A stretch of DNA of 64,000 nt from Luteococcus sp038433155 (GCF_038433155.1 NZ_JBCDMW010000035.1:1-64000), one strand, 5' to 3'; shown: positions 23,326-32,024, counted from the stretch's first letter. Notes: a model not told the origin generated them from the sequence alone. Program-made: numbers and translations.

Positions 23326-24081
23326 CTACACCGGGAGGCGGCGCCACAGGGCGCGGGGCATCAGACCGGCCAGCACCATCCCCGGGCCGAAGAGTGCCGG
23401 GACGTGCACCACCGCCTTGCCGGAATCCAGGGCGCGCACCGTCGCCCGGGCCACCTCGTGGGGCTCGACGGTGAAGGCCACCGGCTTGTTCCCGGCGATC
23501 ATCGGTGTCGCGACGGCACCGGGGCGCACCACCAGCACCCGCACCCCGCTGCCCGCCAGCTCGTCGCCCAGGTTGAGGTAGCTCGCGTCCATCGCGGCCT
23601 TGCTGGCGCCGTAGACAAAGTTGGAGCGCCGCACGCGCACTCCCGCCACGGAGCTGAGGGCGATGATCGCGCCGCCACCCTGGCGTCGCATCGCATTGGC
23701 CAGCGCCACCCCGATGCCCACCGCGGCGGTGGCATTGACCGTCAGCAGCCGCTGCGCCGCGCCGACGTCGCTCCGGGCCTGCCGCTGGTCCCCCAGCACC
23801 CCGAAGGCGACCACCGCGTGACCCACCCGGTGCGTGCTGAAGACCCGCTCCACCAGGGCCTGGTGTGTGTCCAACGCCAGGGCGTCGAAGTCCAGCACCT
23901 CCACGGCGCCTGCCCCGGCCGCCCGCAGCCGCTCGGCCACCCGCGCCCTCTCGCCGTCGGCCTCCTCCGGCCGGGGGCGCTGGGCCAGCAGCACGTCGCT
24001 GCCCGGATGCTCGGCCAGCAGCGCCTCGACGATCGCCAGCCCGATCCCGGAGCGGCCGCCCAGCAGCAGGATCGCGCTCAT
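23326..24081 (-). CDS. Short-chain dehydrogenase resembling DprE2
   Basis: A 251-residue SDR. The N-terminal SAILLLGGRSGIGLAIVEAL is the NAD(P) loop, EVLDFDALALDTHQ follows near residue 60, and the catalytic region has ALSSVAGVRVRRSNFVYGAS with the Ser and Tyr-x3-Lys motif (YGASKAAMD). These stretches and the ending RALWRRLPV closely parallel DprE2, which completes epimerisation of decaprenylphosphoryl-ribose to the arabinose donor for cell-wall arabinan. No DprE1 gene is present in the window. The ATG overlaps the glnE stop, so it is cotranscribed with glnE. A general SDR with another substrate remains possible. Confidence 0.7.
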   Translation of the reverse strand: MSAILLLGGRSGIGLAIVEALLAEHPGSDVLLAQRPRPEEADGERARVAERLRAAGAGAVEVLDFDALALDTHQALVERVFSTHRVGHAVVAFGVLGDQRQARSDVGAAQRLLTVNATAAVGIGVALANAMRRQGGGAIIALSSVAGVRVRRSNFVYGASKAAMDASYLNLGDELAGSGVRVLVVRPGAVATPMIAGNKPVAFTVEPHEVARATVRALDSGKAVVHVPALFGPGMVLAGLMPRALWRRLPV

Positions 24082-27062
24082 TCGGCCGCTCCCCAGAAGT
24101 ACTTCTCCACCGCCTGGGAGGCCCGACGGGTGGTGCGCCGGTAGTCGTCCAGCAGTTGGGAGACCTGCCCGCGGTCATAGCCCAGCATGGTGGCCACCGC
24201 GTCGGCCTCCCGGGCGTCGCCGGGGATCGCGTCGTTGGCCCGCCCGCGGACCAGCATGATCTTGTTCCGCAGCCGGCTGGCCAGCCGCCAGGCCTCCTCC
24301 AGCACCTGGGCATCGGCCGGCTCCACCAGTCCGGCCTCGGTGGCGGCGTGCAGCGCGGGCAGCGTGGCGGTGGTGCGCAGGCCGGGCAGCTCGTGCGCGT
24401 GCTGCAGCTGCAGCACCTGCACGGTCCACTCCACGTCGCTCAGCCCACCGGGGCCCAGCTTGGTGTTGCGCCGGGGGTCGGTGCCCCGTGGAATCCGCTC
24501 CTTCTCCATCCGGCTCTTCAGCTTGCGGATCTCGTTCAGCCGGGAGCGCTCCAGCCCGTCGACGGGCCAGCGCAGCGGATTGACCAGCTCAAGTGCTCGG
24601 GCGGTGAGGTCCGGATCCCCCGCGCCGTGGGCGGCGCGCAGCAGCGCCTGCGCCTCCCAGGTGACCGACCAGCGCTGGTAGTAGCTGGCCAGGCTGGACA
24701 GGCTGCGCACCATCGGGCCGTTCTTGCCCTCGGGCCGCAGGTCGACGTCGATCTCCAGCGCCGGGTCCGGCCCGCGGGTGGCCAGCAGGGTGCGCAGCTT
24801 GCCGATCAGCTGCGTGGCGCGCTTGCCCGCCTCCTGGTCATCGCTGTCGGCCATCACGAACATGGCGTCGCAGTCGCTGCCCAAGCCCATCTCCCCGCCG
24901 CCCCACCGGCCCAGGGCAACCACGCCCAGCTCCGGGGCGTCGGGCACCTCGCGTCGGGCCACGGTCAGGGCGGCGTCGATGGTGGCGCCGGCCAGGTCGC
25001 TCAACCCGATGCCCAGCTCGTCCAGCGTGGTGACCCCCAGGATGTCCCCGACGGCCAGCCGGAAGAGCTCGGAGCGGCGGATCGCCCGCACCGAGGCCAT
25101 GGCGTCGGCCGTCTGATCGTGCCGCTTGGCGGCGCTCAGCATGGAGGCCAGCACGTCCTGCCGGGCGCGCGGGTGCAATTCGTCGTCCTTGGCCAGCACC
25201 CGGACCATCTCCGGTGCGCGCTTGAGCAGGTCGACGGCCAATCGGCTGGAGGACAGGATCCGGGCCAACCGCTCGGCCATCTCCCCCTCGTCGCGCATGG
25301 CGCGCAGGTACCACGGGCTGTTGTTGCCCAGCGCCTCGGAGACCTGACGGAAGCTGAGCAGCCCTAGGTCCGGATTGGGCCCCTCGGCCAGCCAGGCCAG
25401 CATGGCCGGCAGCAGCTGGCGTTGGATCTCGGTGCGCCGGTTGACCCCGGTGCTGAGCGCCTCGATGTGCTGCAGGGCCGCCTTCGGGTCCTGGAAGCCG
25501 AGCACCCGCAGCCGGTCCCCGGCCTGTTCCGGGGTGAGCTTGAGCTCGTCGCTGTTGAGTCTGGTGACGGCGGCCAGCAGTGGGGAGTAGAAGACCCGCT
25601 GGTGCAGCCGCAGCACCCGACGGCTGGTGGCCCGCCAGGTCTCGTTCAGCTGCTGGGCGCCGTCGGGCATCCGCAGGCCGCGGGCTATCACCCGCAGTTC
25701 GCGTTCGTCCTCGGGCAGCAGGTGGGTGCGGCGCAGCTTGTAGAGCTGGATGCGGTGTTCCAGGGTGCGCTGGAAGCGGTAGGCGGCGTCCAGCTCCGCC
25801 CCGTCGGCCCGGCCGATGTAGCAGGCGTCGACCAGGTCCTTGAGGCAGGCCAGGGTGGCGCGGCCGCGGACCCGCTCGTCCACCCGGCCGTGCACCAGTT
25901 GCAGCAGCTGGACGGAGAACTCGACGTCGCGCAGGCCGCCCGCGCCCAGTTTGATCTCCCGGGTGGCCTGGGCCGCCGGCAGCAGGCTGATCACCCGCTG
26001 GCGCATGGCCTGGGTCTCTGCCAGGAAGTGCTCGCGCTCGGCCGCCCGCCAGACGTGCGGTTGGACGATGTCGACGAAGGACTGGGCAATCTCCAGGTCC
26101 CCGGCCATCGCCCGGGCCTTCAGCATCGCCTGGAATTCCCAGTTCTTGGCCCACTTGGCGTAGTAGGTCTCCATGCTGGCCAGGCTGCGCACCAGCGGGC
26201 CCGACTTGCCGTCGGGCCGCAGGTTGGCGTCCACCTGCCAGATGGAGCCGGCCGCGGAGTGCGCGGAGCAGATCTGGCTCACCTTGGCGGCCAGCCGGGT
26301 GGCGATCTCCACCGCCCGGGCCGAGGAAGTGTCGTCATCGGCGGGCTCGGCGACGTAGATCACGTCCACGTCGCTGATGTAGTTCAGCTCCTGGGCGCCG
26401 CACTTTCCCATGGCGACGATGCCCAGCCGGGTGTGTTCCTGCCCGGGGACCTGGCTGCGGGCAATCGCCAGCGCGCCCTCCACCAGCGCATCGGCCAGGT
26501 CCGCCAGCTCCGCCGCGACGTCGTCGACGATGGCGTACGGGTCGGCGGCCCCCAGGTCCCGGGCCGCGATCCGCAGCAGGTGGTTGCGGTTGGCAATCCG
26601 CAGGGCGTCCGCGGCACCGTCGTCCGCGGCCACCGGCCGGGGATCGGCCGGGTCCACGCCGATCGCCGTCAGCACCGCCGCCCGCAGCTGGTCACCGGGC
26701 AGCCGGGCCGGGTCGGCCAGCAGGATCTGCAGTGACTCGGGATGGGCCACCAGGTGCTGGTTCAGCGCCTGGGAGCCGCCCAGCACGGTGGCCAGCCGGG
26801 CGCCGGCGGCCGGGTCACTGGCGAAGGGGGCCAGCAGTTCGGGGGCCTTCTCGTCGAGCCGGTTCAGCCCCAGCAGGGCCAGGTCCGGGTCGGCGCTGGC
26901 CTCCAGCAGCTTCAGCCAGCCGGCGTCCCCCTCCAGCACCAGGCTGGCGCCGCCGGGCAGCTCGCGTCGCTGCGCCAGGGCGGTCAGGTCCCGGACCGCC
27001 TGGTCCACGTCCAGGAATCCCCGCCGGGCCAGTTCCCCCGGCGTGCTGGTCATCCGCGCCAT
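24078..27062 (-). CDS. glnE: Bifunctional glutamine synthetase adenylyltransferase/deadenylase
   Basis: A 994-residue GlnE that attaches AMP to and removes it from the regulatory tyrosine of glutamine synthetase (about Tyr402 in the glnA1 product). Two nucleotidyltransferase domains are visible: the first near residue 220 with MGKCGAQELNYISDVDVIYV, the second near 740 with ALGRWGGGEMGLGSDCDAMF. Each carries the Asp-x-Asp metal motif and is followed by a helical domain with PDGKSGPLVRSL or PEGKNGPMVRSL. The ATG at 27062 has GGAGGG at good spacing; an upstream GTG at 27068 is in frame. A GlnR-type box lies about 70 bases upstream. In mycobacteria glnE sits between glnA1 and glnA2; here glnA1 is 18 kb away. 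Confidence 0.96.
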   Translation of the reverse strand: MARMTSTPGELARRGFLDVDQAVRDLTALAQRRELPGGASLVLEGDAGWLKLLEASADPDLALLGLNRLDEKAPELLAPFASDPAAGARLATVLGGSQALNQHLVAHPESLQILLADPARLPGDQLRAAVLTAIGVDPADPRPVAADDGAADALRIANRNHLLRIAARDLGAADPYAIVDDVAAELADLADALVEGALAIARSQVPGQEHTRLGIVAMGKCGAQELNYISDVDVIYVAEPADDDTSSARAVEIATRLAAKVSQICSAHSAAGSIWQVDANLRPDGKSGPLVRSLASMETYYAKWAKNWEFQAMLKARAMAGDLEIAQSFVDIVQPHVWRAAEREHFLAETQAMRQRVISLLPAAQATREIKLGAGGLRDVEFSVQLLQLVHGRVDERVRGRATLACLKDLVDACYIGRADGAELDAAYRFQRTLEHRIQLYKLRRTHLLPEDERELRVIARGLRMPDGAQQLNETWRATSRRVLRLHQRVFYSPLLAAVTRLNSDELKLTPEQAGDRLRVLGFQDPKAALQHIEALSTGVNRRTEIQRQLLPAMLAWLAEGPNPDLGLLSFRQVSEALGNNSPWYLRAMRDEGEMAERLARILSSSRLAVDLLKRAPEMVRVLAKDDELHPRARQDVLASMLSAAKRHDQTADAMASVRAIRRSELFRLAVGDILGVTTLDELGIGLSDLAGATIDAALTVARREVPDAPELGVVALGRWGGGEMGLGSDCDAMFVMADSDDQEAGKRATQLIGKLRTLLATRGPDPALEIDVDLRPEGKNGPMVRSLSSLASYYQRWSVTWEAQALLRAAHGAGDPDLTARALELVNPLRWPVDGLERSRLNEIRKLKSRMEKERIPRGTDPRRNTKLGPGGLSDVEWTVQVLQLQHAHELPGLRTTATLPALHAATEAGLVEPADAQVLEEAWRLASRLRNKIMLVRGRANDAIPGDAREADAVATMLGYDRGQVSQLLDDYRRTTRRASQAVEKYFWGAAE

Positions 27063-27132
27063 TGCCACCCTCCTCGAGACCGTGTGGCAAGAGACTATGA
27101 CAACTGGGCATTCGCCCGGATGTCATGTCGGG

Positions 27133-27148
27133 GTAACCTGACAGAAAC
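27133..27148. promoter_or_regulatory. GlnR-type box between glnE and the sterol-carrier-family gene
   Basis: GTAAC-CTGACA-GAAAC matches the actinobacterial GlnR consensus (GTnAC-N6-GAAAC) exactly. It lies 71 bases before the glnE start and 33 bases before the divergent gene, so it could control either or both. Confidence 0.65.
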
Positions 27149-27180
27149 CCTTGTCACAAAAGATTCGGAGCATGAGCATC

Positions 27181-27933
27181 ATGGCGGCACGAAGCGATCG
27201 CGCCCTGCGCACCGCAGGTGAGGTGCTGCTGGGGCAGTGTCGCGCCATGTGCGGGGGGCAGGTGGCCCTGAGCGCCCACGCCCGGGCCCGGGTGGTGGTG
27301 CTGCTGGATGACCTGCTCGACGGGATCGAGAACCCCACCAATGCCCGCCACCAGAGCTGGGCCAGCCTGCTGAGCCATCGCAGCGCCGGCCGGACCCAGC
27401 TGGACGAGATGACGGCGGAGCTGGCGGACAACACGTCCCCGCAGGCGCTGCGCCGGCTGTGTGCCGCCCGCAATGCGACGCTGGCCTCCGTCCTGGCCGG
27501 GAACCTGCCGGTGAGCATCCGCAACCAGTTCGGCAACTCCCACCTGGTGGACTACCTGCGGGTCACGCTGCTGGAGCTCTCGGTGCTGGCGGTGCTCGCC
27601 GGCGGCGCGACGCTGCAACCGGCGGCGCTGCGGATGGATGTGCGGGCGCTCTCCCAAGCGCTGGGCGAGCGTTACCCGGGGCAGACCATCGAGGTGCGGA
27701 TCCCGCCGGCCAGCGCGGTGCAGGTGGGCGCCTTCGGCGAGGGCCCGACGCACACCCGCGGCACCCCGCCCAATGTGGTGGAGACCGACGAGTTGACCTG
27801 GCTGCGGCTGGGTACCGGGTTACTGACCCTGGACGATGCCATGGCCCAGGGCCTGGTCACCGCCTCCGGCAGTCACTTCCTGGCGCTGGAGCGGATGCTG
27901 CCGCTGATCGACCTGGCTCAGTCCTCGTCGTAG
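27181..27933 (+). CDS. Sterol carrier family protein (actinobacterial)
   Basis: A 250-residue protein of the actinobacterial family annotated as sterol carrier family. The N-terminal half is helical (MDMPI-like), and the C-terminal half has ERYPGQTIEVRIPPASAVQV, then GPTHTRGTPPNVVETD and LVTASGSHFLALERMLPL, the diagnostic pattern. The lipid or other ligand is unknown. ATG 27181 is favoured because GGAG ends 10 bases before it; ATG 27172 is an alternative. It is divergent from glnE across the GlnR-type box, and its 3' end overlaps the convergent DUF1707 gene by 16 bases. Confidence 0.8.
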   Translation: MAARSDRALRTAGEVLLGQCRAMCGGQVALSAHARARVVVLLDDLLDGIENPTNARHQSWASLLSHRSAGRTQLDEMTAELADNTSPQALRRLCAARNATLASVLAGNLPVSIRNQFGNSHLVDYLRVTLLELSVLAVLAGGATLQPAALRMDVRALSQALGERYPGQTIEVRIPPASAVQVGAFGEGPTHTRGTPPNVVETDELTWLRLGTGLLTLDDAMAQGLVTASGSHFLALERMLPLIDLAQSSS

Positions 27934-28537
27934 CCCCGACGCTCCACCGAGACGCCACCCATCACGGCGACGCCCTGGATGGTGACCACCGGGGCATCGG
28001 CCGGGAGCTGGTCCGGGTTGATGCTCCCCTCGGCGCCGAAGCCGCCCATCACCGGCAACCCGTGCACCCGCACCCGCACGTCCGGCGGCACGATCACGTC
28101 GATCCCACCCATGAGGGCGAAGGCCAGCACCGTGGTCTTCGGCTGGGTGAAGCAGGCCTCGCGCAGGTCCAGCTCCACCCGCCCATGATGGCGACGGCCG
28201 TGTGGGTGCCGGCGGCCGTCCACTCGCCGGCCCGGGAGGCGCCCGACATCAGGGCGAAGGTCACCGGCAGGCCGGTGCCACCCACCACCCGGGAACGCTC
28301 CAGATCGCTGCCCATCGGCCGCAACGCGGGCAGCGGGCGGTCGGTGGTGGCGGGCAGGTCCGCCAGCAGCACGTCCAGGTCGGTGACGTGCACCGCCGAC
28401 CACGCTCGCTCCATCCGCTCGGTGAACTCCGCCAGATCCAGCATTCCCTCCTGGTAGCCGACGGAAAGCCGTTCCACGGCCGCGGCCCGTTCCTGGTCAC
28501 CGGCGCGCACCTGGCGCGCCGGCAGGTTCTCGCTCAT
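27918..28537 (-). pseudogene. DUF1707 / cell-wall-active-antibiotic-response (LiaF-like) protein, frameshifted
   Basis: The 5' part encodes a DUF1707 domain (VRAGDQERAAAVERLSVGYQ and GMLDLAEFTERM) and a linker up to HTAVAIMGG. The coding frame then shifts: the continuation VELDLREACF-TQPKTTVLAF-ALMGGIDVIV and PVMGGFGAEGS is found one frame over until the stop at 27918. Restoring one base in the G-rich run at about 28187 would give a normal protein of about 206 residues with the repeated MGG motifs of LiaF-like C-termini. It may be a true pseudogene, a phase-variable site or an assembly error. A complete start and stop are present on either side. Confidence 0.8.
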
Positions 28538-28566
28538 GCCCCGAGCCTATCGGCGGACGGGATCGC

Positions 28567-29901
28567 TCACAGGCGCGGCAGCAGGGTACTCAGCTCGTGG
28601 TGGGTGACCTGTCGCCGGTATTCCTCGAACTCGGCCCGCTTGTTGCGCAGGAAGTAGTCGTAGACGTGCTCCCCCAGCGTTTCGGCCACCAGTTCGGAGT
28701 TCTCCATCTCCCGGATCGCCTCGTCCAGGTTGTGCGGCAGGCTGGCGATGCCCATTGCCCGTCGTTCCCGGTCGCTCAGGGCCCACACGTCGTCGGCGGC
28801 CTCGTCGGGCAGCTCCATCTCGTGCTCGATCCCGGACAACCCGGCCGCCAGGATCAGGGCATAGGCCAAGTAGGGGTTGGCGGCTGAATCGATGCTGCGC
28901 AGCTCGATCCGGGCGCTGGAGGACTTGTCCGGCTTGAACATCGGGATCCGCACCAGCGCGGAGCGGTTGTTGCGGCCCCAGCAGATGAAACTGGGCGCCT
29001 CTCCCCCACCCACCAGTCGCTTGTAGGAGTTGACCCATTGGTTGGTGACGGCGGTGATCTCGGCGGCGTGGTGCAGCAGTCCGGCCACGAACTGCTTGCC
29101 GGTCTTCGACAGCCGGTACTGGTCGGTGGCGTCGTAGAAGGCATTGGTGTCGCCCTCGAAGAGGCTCATGTGGGTGTGCATGCCGCTGCCCGCGTGCTCG
29201 GTGAAGGGCTTGGGCATGAAGCTCGCCTCGATCCCCTGGCTGACGGCCACCTCCTTCATCACCACCCGGAAGGTCATGATGTTGTCGGCCATCGTCAGGG
29301 CGTCGGCATAACGCAGGTCGATCTCGTGCTGGCCGGGCGCGCCCTCGTGGTGGCTGAACTCGACGCTGATGCCCATCCGCTCCAGCATCTGGATGGCGTC
29401 GCGGCGGAAGTCGGTGCCGTCACCCAGCGTGGTGTGGTCGAAGTAGCCGCCCATGTCCAGCGGGGTGGGCTCCACCCCGGGCACGACGGGTGACTTGAAC
29501 AGGAAGAACTCGATCTCCGGGTGGGTGTAGAAGGTGAAGCCCATGTCGGAGGCCTTGTTCAGCGCCCGCTTGAGCACATGCCGGGGGTCGGCGAAGCTCG
29601 GGGACCCGTCGGGCAGCGTGATGTCGCAGTACATCCGGGCGGTATTGCTCTGGGTGCGCCAGGGCAGCATCTGGAAGGTCGACGGGTCCGGGTGGGCCAC
29701 CATGTCCGCCTCGTAGACCCGGGCGTACCCCTCGATCGCGGAGCCGTCGAAGCCGACGCCCTCCGCGAAGGCCCCCTCAAGCTCGGCCGGGGCAATCGCG
29801 ACGGACTTCAGGAAGCCCAGGACGTCGGTGAACCACAAGCGGACGAATCGCACGTCCCGCTCCTCCATCGTGCGCAACACGTACTCTGTCTGCCTGTCCA
29901 T
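28567..29901 (-). CDS. glnA2: Glutamine synthetase type I, GlnA2-like (not adenylylated)
   Basis: A 444-residue glutamine synthetase of the shorter GSI-alpha form. Core motifs: FDGSAIEGYARVYEADM near residue 50, FTFYTHPEIEFFLFKS with catalytic glutamates, GSGMHTHMSLFEG near 247, and the NQWVNSYKRLVGGGEAPSF flap. It lacks the KDLYELPPEE adenylylation loop of glnA1; the corresponding region reads DVWALSDRERRAMG, so GlnE should not modify it. Position and orientation next to glnE match Rv2222c. A GlnR-type box lies 25 bases upstream of the start. Homologues supply low-level or specialised glutamine/glutamate metabolism; some relatives act on polyamines, so substrate is not certain. Confidence 0.93.
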   Translation of the reverse strand: MDRQTEYVLRTMEERDVRFVRLWFTDVLGFLKSVAIAPAELEGAFAEGVGFDGSAIEGYARVYEADMVAHPDPSTFQMLPWRTQSNTARMYCDITLPDGSPSFADPRHVLKRALNKASDMGFTFYTHPEIEFFLFKSPVVPGVEPTPLDMGGYFDHTTLGDGTDFRRDAIQMLERMGISVEFSHHEGAPGQHEIDLRYADALTMADNIMTFRVVMKEVAVSQGIEASFMPKPFTEHAGSGMHTHMSLFEGDTNAFYDATDQYRLSKTGKQFVAGLLHHAAEITAVTNQWVNSYKRLVGGGEAPSFICWGRNNRSALVRIPMFKPDKSSSARIELRSIDSAANPYLAYALILAAGLSGIEHEMELPDEAADDVWALSDRERRAMGIASLPHNLDEAIREMENSELVAETLGEHVYDYFLRNKRAEFEEYRRQVTHHELSTLLPRL

Positions 29902-29925
29902 GACCCCCAGTCTGCCAACGATCGT

Positions 29926-29941
29926 GTTTCAGTGGGGTTAC
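29926..29941. promoter_or_regulatory. GlnR-type box upstream of glnA2
   Basis: GTTTC-AGTGGG-GTTAC is the exact reverse complement form of the GlnR consensus (GTnAC-N6-GAAAC read on the minus strand as GTAAC-CCCACT-GAAAC). It is 25 bases before glnA2 and 27 bases before the divergent DUF2510 gene. Confidence 0.65.
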
Positions 29942-29967
29942 AGAGGCGAGCACCTAGACTCGGTGGC

Positions 29968-30879
29968 ATGTCGATGCCTGGTTGGTACCCGGACCCCGCG
30001 GGAGCACCGGGCCGTTTCCGCTACTGGGACGGCTCGGCGTGGTCTGCCGAGACGACGGACAATCCGGGCCAGACCCGGCCCGTGGCCTTCGCGGCGCCCA
30101 CCGGTGGGCGGGACGAGCGGGGCGGCAAGGGGCCGCTGATCGCCCTGCTGGCCGGGCTGCTGGTACTGGCCTTGCTGGTCTGGGCCCTCTTCTTCCGTGG
30201 CAGCGACGGTTTCAAGGCCGTCCCGGAGGACACCAACAGCGCCTCCCCCACCGGCCCGGTGTGGAATGAGACCGACACCCCCACCCCGACCCCGTCGGGC
30301 GTGAGCGAGCCGGCCCCCACCGGCGGCGCCATGGTCAACTGCCCCACCGGCGGCGGCGAGGTCACCCCGCACTCCGGCAATGAGCTGCGCGGCGGCGGGC
30401 TGGTGATCCCGGCCGCCAGCGACTGGGCCGATGCCAGCAGCATGTCCTTCAGCCTGCCGTGGACCCGAGACATGCAGGCCCAGACCAAGGAGATCTACCG
30501 CAGCGGCGGCACCTCCTGGTTCTCGGTGCAGGCGGTGGGCGCGGTGAACAAGTCCGACGGCTTCACCGAGGTGCGCAACAGCGCCCGGATGATGATGAGC
30601 TGTTTTGCCACCTCCGGCTACTACTCCGGCTACATCGGCCGCAAGGACCTGGTCACCGAGGCCGTCACCATCGACGGCAAGCAGGGCTGGCACCTGCGCA
30701 GCGAGGTGTACGTGGAGATGGAGGGCCTGCCGCAGGTGCCCGGTGACGTGATCGACGTGGTGGTGGTGGACACCGGGTCCACCGACACCATGGGCATCTT
30801 CGTCAGCTCGGCCACCATCGGGGACCAGCCGGTGCAGGGCGTGGTGGATTCCGCCCGGGAGGCCATGAAGCTGGGCTGA
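29968..30879 (+). CDS. DUF2510 domain membrane-anchored protein
   Basis: A 303-residue protein. The N-terminal PGWYPDPAGAPGRFRYWDGS is a DUF2510 domain, common on actinobacterial membrane proteins. One strong hydrophobic helix follows at about residues 56-76, then a Pro/Thr/Ser-rich linker, then an extracytoplasmic domain of about 190 residues with one Cys pair (NCPTGGG and MMSCFATS) that might form a disulfide. The domain is similar in style to secreted beta-rich domains of unknown function. ATG at 29968 or 29974 could both serve. It converges with the SPOR-domain gene. Confidence 0.8.
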   Translation: MSMPGWYPDPAGAPGRFRYWDGSAWSAETTDNPGQTRPVAFAAPTGGRDERGGKGPLIALLAGLLVLALLVWALFFRGSDGFKAVPEDTNSASPTGPVWNETDTPTPTPSGVSEPAPTGGAMVNCPTGGGEVTPHSGNELRGGGLVIPAASDWADASSMSFSLPWTRDMQAQTKEIYRSGGTSWFSVQAVGAVNKSDGFTEVRNSARMMMSCFATSGYYSGYIGRKDLVTEAVTIDGKQGWHLRSEVYVEMEGLPQVPGDVIDVVVVDTGSTDTMGIFVSSATIGDQPVQGVVDSAREAMKLG

Positions 30880-30908
30880 CCCAGCCCCGCCGCCCGGGCG
30901 GCCGCCGC

Positions 30909-31142
30909 TCACTCCTCGACGGGGCTGCCGTCCAGGTGGGTGCGCTCCTCGTCGTCGGCATCCTCGTCCCGGTAGCGCGGGTCATTGTCCCACTGGTCGT
31001 TGCGCTCCTGGACGTGAGTGAGGGCGTTGGCGGCCTCCTCCTTGGTGGCGTAGGGGCCAAGCCGGTCCTCAGCCTTGGCCTCCCCCTCGCCAACCACCCG
31101 GTGTTCGGTCAAAGACCAGTACCACTGCTCCAGCTGAGCCAT
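30909..31142 (-). CDS. SPOR-like small actinobacterial protein
   Basis: A 77-residue protein: EQWYWSLTEHRVVGEGEA, then DRLGPYATKEEAANAL and RNDQWDNDPRYRDED. This combination matches the small actinobacterial proteins annotated as SPOR-domain, which usually lie beside other housekeeping genes. The GPYATKEEA segment is the SPOR-like core. Highly acidic C-terminus. No signal peptide or membrane segment. It is divergent from map with 25 bases between the starts, so promoters must overlap or lie inside the genes. Function unknown. Confidence 0.75.
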   Translation of the reverse strand: MAQLEQWYWSLTEHRVVGEGEAKAEDRLGPYATKEEAANALTHVQERNDQWDNDPRYRDEDADDEERTHLDGSPVEE

Positions 31143-31167
31143 CGTTGCCTCCTACTAGACTGCGTCC

Positions 31168-32019
31168 GTGACTGACATCAAGCCCTATCCCATCAGCCCG
31201 CGTCGGGCCGTTCCGTCCTCGATCATCCGCCCCGAGTACGTGGACAAGCCTGCTCCCCAACCGTACATGGGCAGCAATGTGCAGTCACCGGAGACGATCG
31301 AGAAGATGCGGGAGGCGGGTCGGATTGCCTGCGGGGCCATGCACGAGGCGGGCAAGGCGGTGGCCCCGGGCGTGACCACCGACGAGCTGGACCGGATTGC
31401 GCACACCTACATGCTGGACCATGGCGCCTACCCGTCGACGCTGGGCTACCGGGGCTACCCGAAGAGCGTGTGCACCAGCGTGAACGAGGTGATCTGCCAC
31501 GGCATCCCCGATGCCCGGCCGCTGGAGGACGGGGACCTGGTCAAGATCGACGTCACCGCCTTCAAGGACGGCGTGCACGGGGACAACTGCTTCACCTTCC
31601 TGTGCGGCGACGTGGACGAGGAGTCCCGGCTGCTGGCCGAGCGCACCCAGGAGGCGATGAACCGCGCCATCAAGATGTGCAAGCCGGGCCGGCCGCTGAG
31701 CGTGATCGGCCGGGTGATCGAGTCCTATGCCAAGCGCTTCAACTACGGCGTGGTCCGGGACTACACCGGCCACGGCGTGCACACCGCCTTCCACTCCGGC
31801 TTGGTCATCCTGCACTACGACGAGCCGCGGCTGGACACTCCGATGGAGGTCGGGATGACCTTCACCATCGAGCCGATGCTCTGCCTGGGGGACTACCACT
31901 CCCACCAGTGGGACGACGGCTGGACCGTGGTCACCAATGACCGCTCCCGGGTGGCGCAGTTCGAGCAGACGATCGCGATCACCCCGTCGGGCGCCGAGAT
32001 CATCACCAAGCTCGACTGA
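31168..32019 (+). CDS. map: Methionine aminopeptidase type I
   Basis: A 283-residue type I methionine aminopeptidase that removes the initiator Met from nascent proteins. The extra 40-residue N-terminal extension (YPISPRRAVPSSIIRPEYV) is the actinobacterial MapB style. All five metal ligands are in place: Asp in LVKIDVTAF, Asp in GVHGDNCFTF, His in YTGHGVHTAFH, Glu in FTIEPML and Glu in VAQFEQTIAI. CHGIPD near residue 112 contributes the catalytic His. The start is the GTG reading VTDIKPYP. A 74-base inverted-repeat element and the convergent rnpB gene follow. Confidence 0.95.
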   Translation: MTDIKPYPISPRRAVPSSIIRPEYVDKPAPQPYMGSNVQSPETIEKMREAGRIACGAMHEAGKAVAPGVTTDELDRIAHTYMLDHGAYPSTLGYRGYPKSVCTSVNEVICHGIPDARPLEDGDLVKIDVTAFKDGVHGDNCFTFLCGDVDEESRLLAERTQEAMNRAIKMCKPGRPLSVIGRVIESYAKRFNYGVVRDYTGHGVHTAFHSGLVILHYDEPRLDTPMEVGMTFTIEPMLCLGDYHSHQWDDGWTVVTNDRSRVAQFEQTIAITPSGAEIITKLD

Positions 32020-32024
32020 GGTCT

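Noticed and set aside
24838..26154. 438-residue minus-strand frame inside glnE
   Set aside because: It is a shifted-frame shadow rich in Ala/Gly/Arg; glnE in its own frame shows both catalytic domains.
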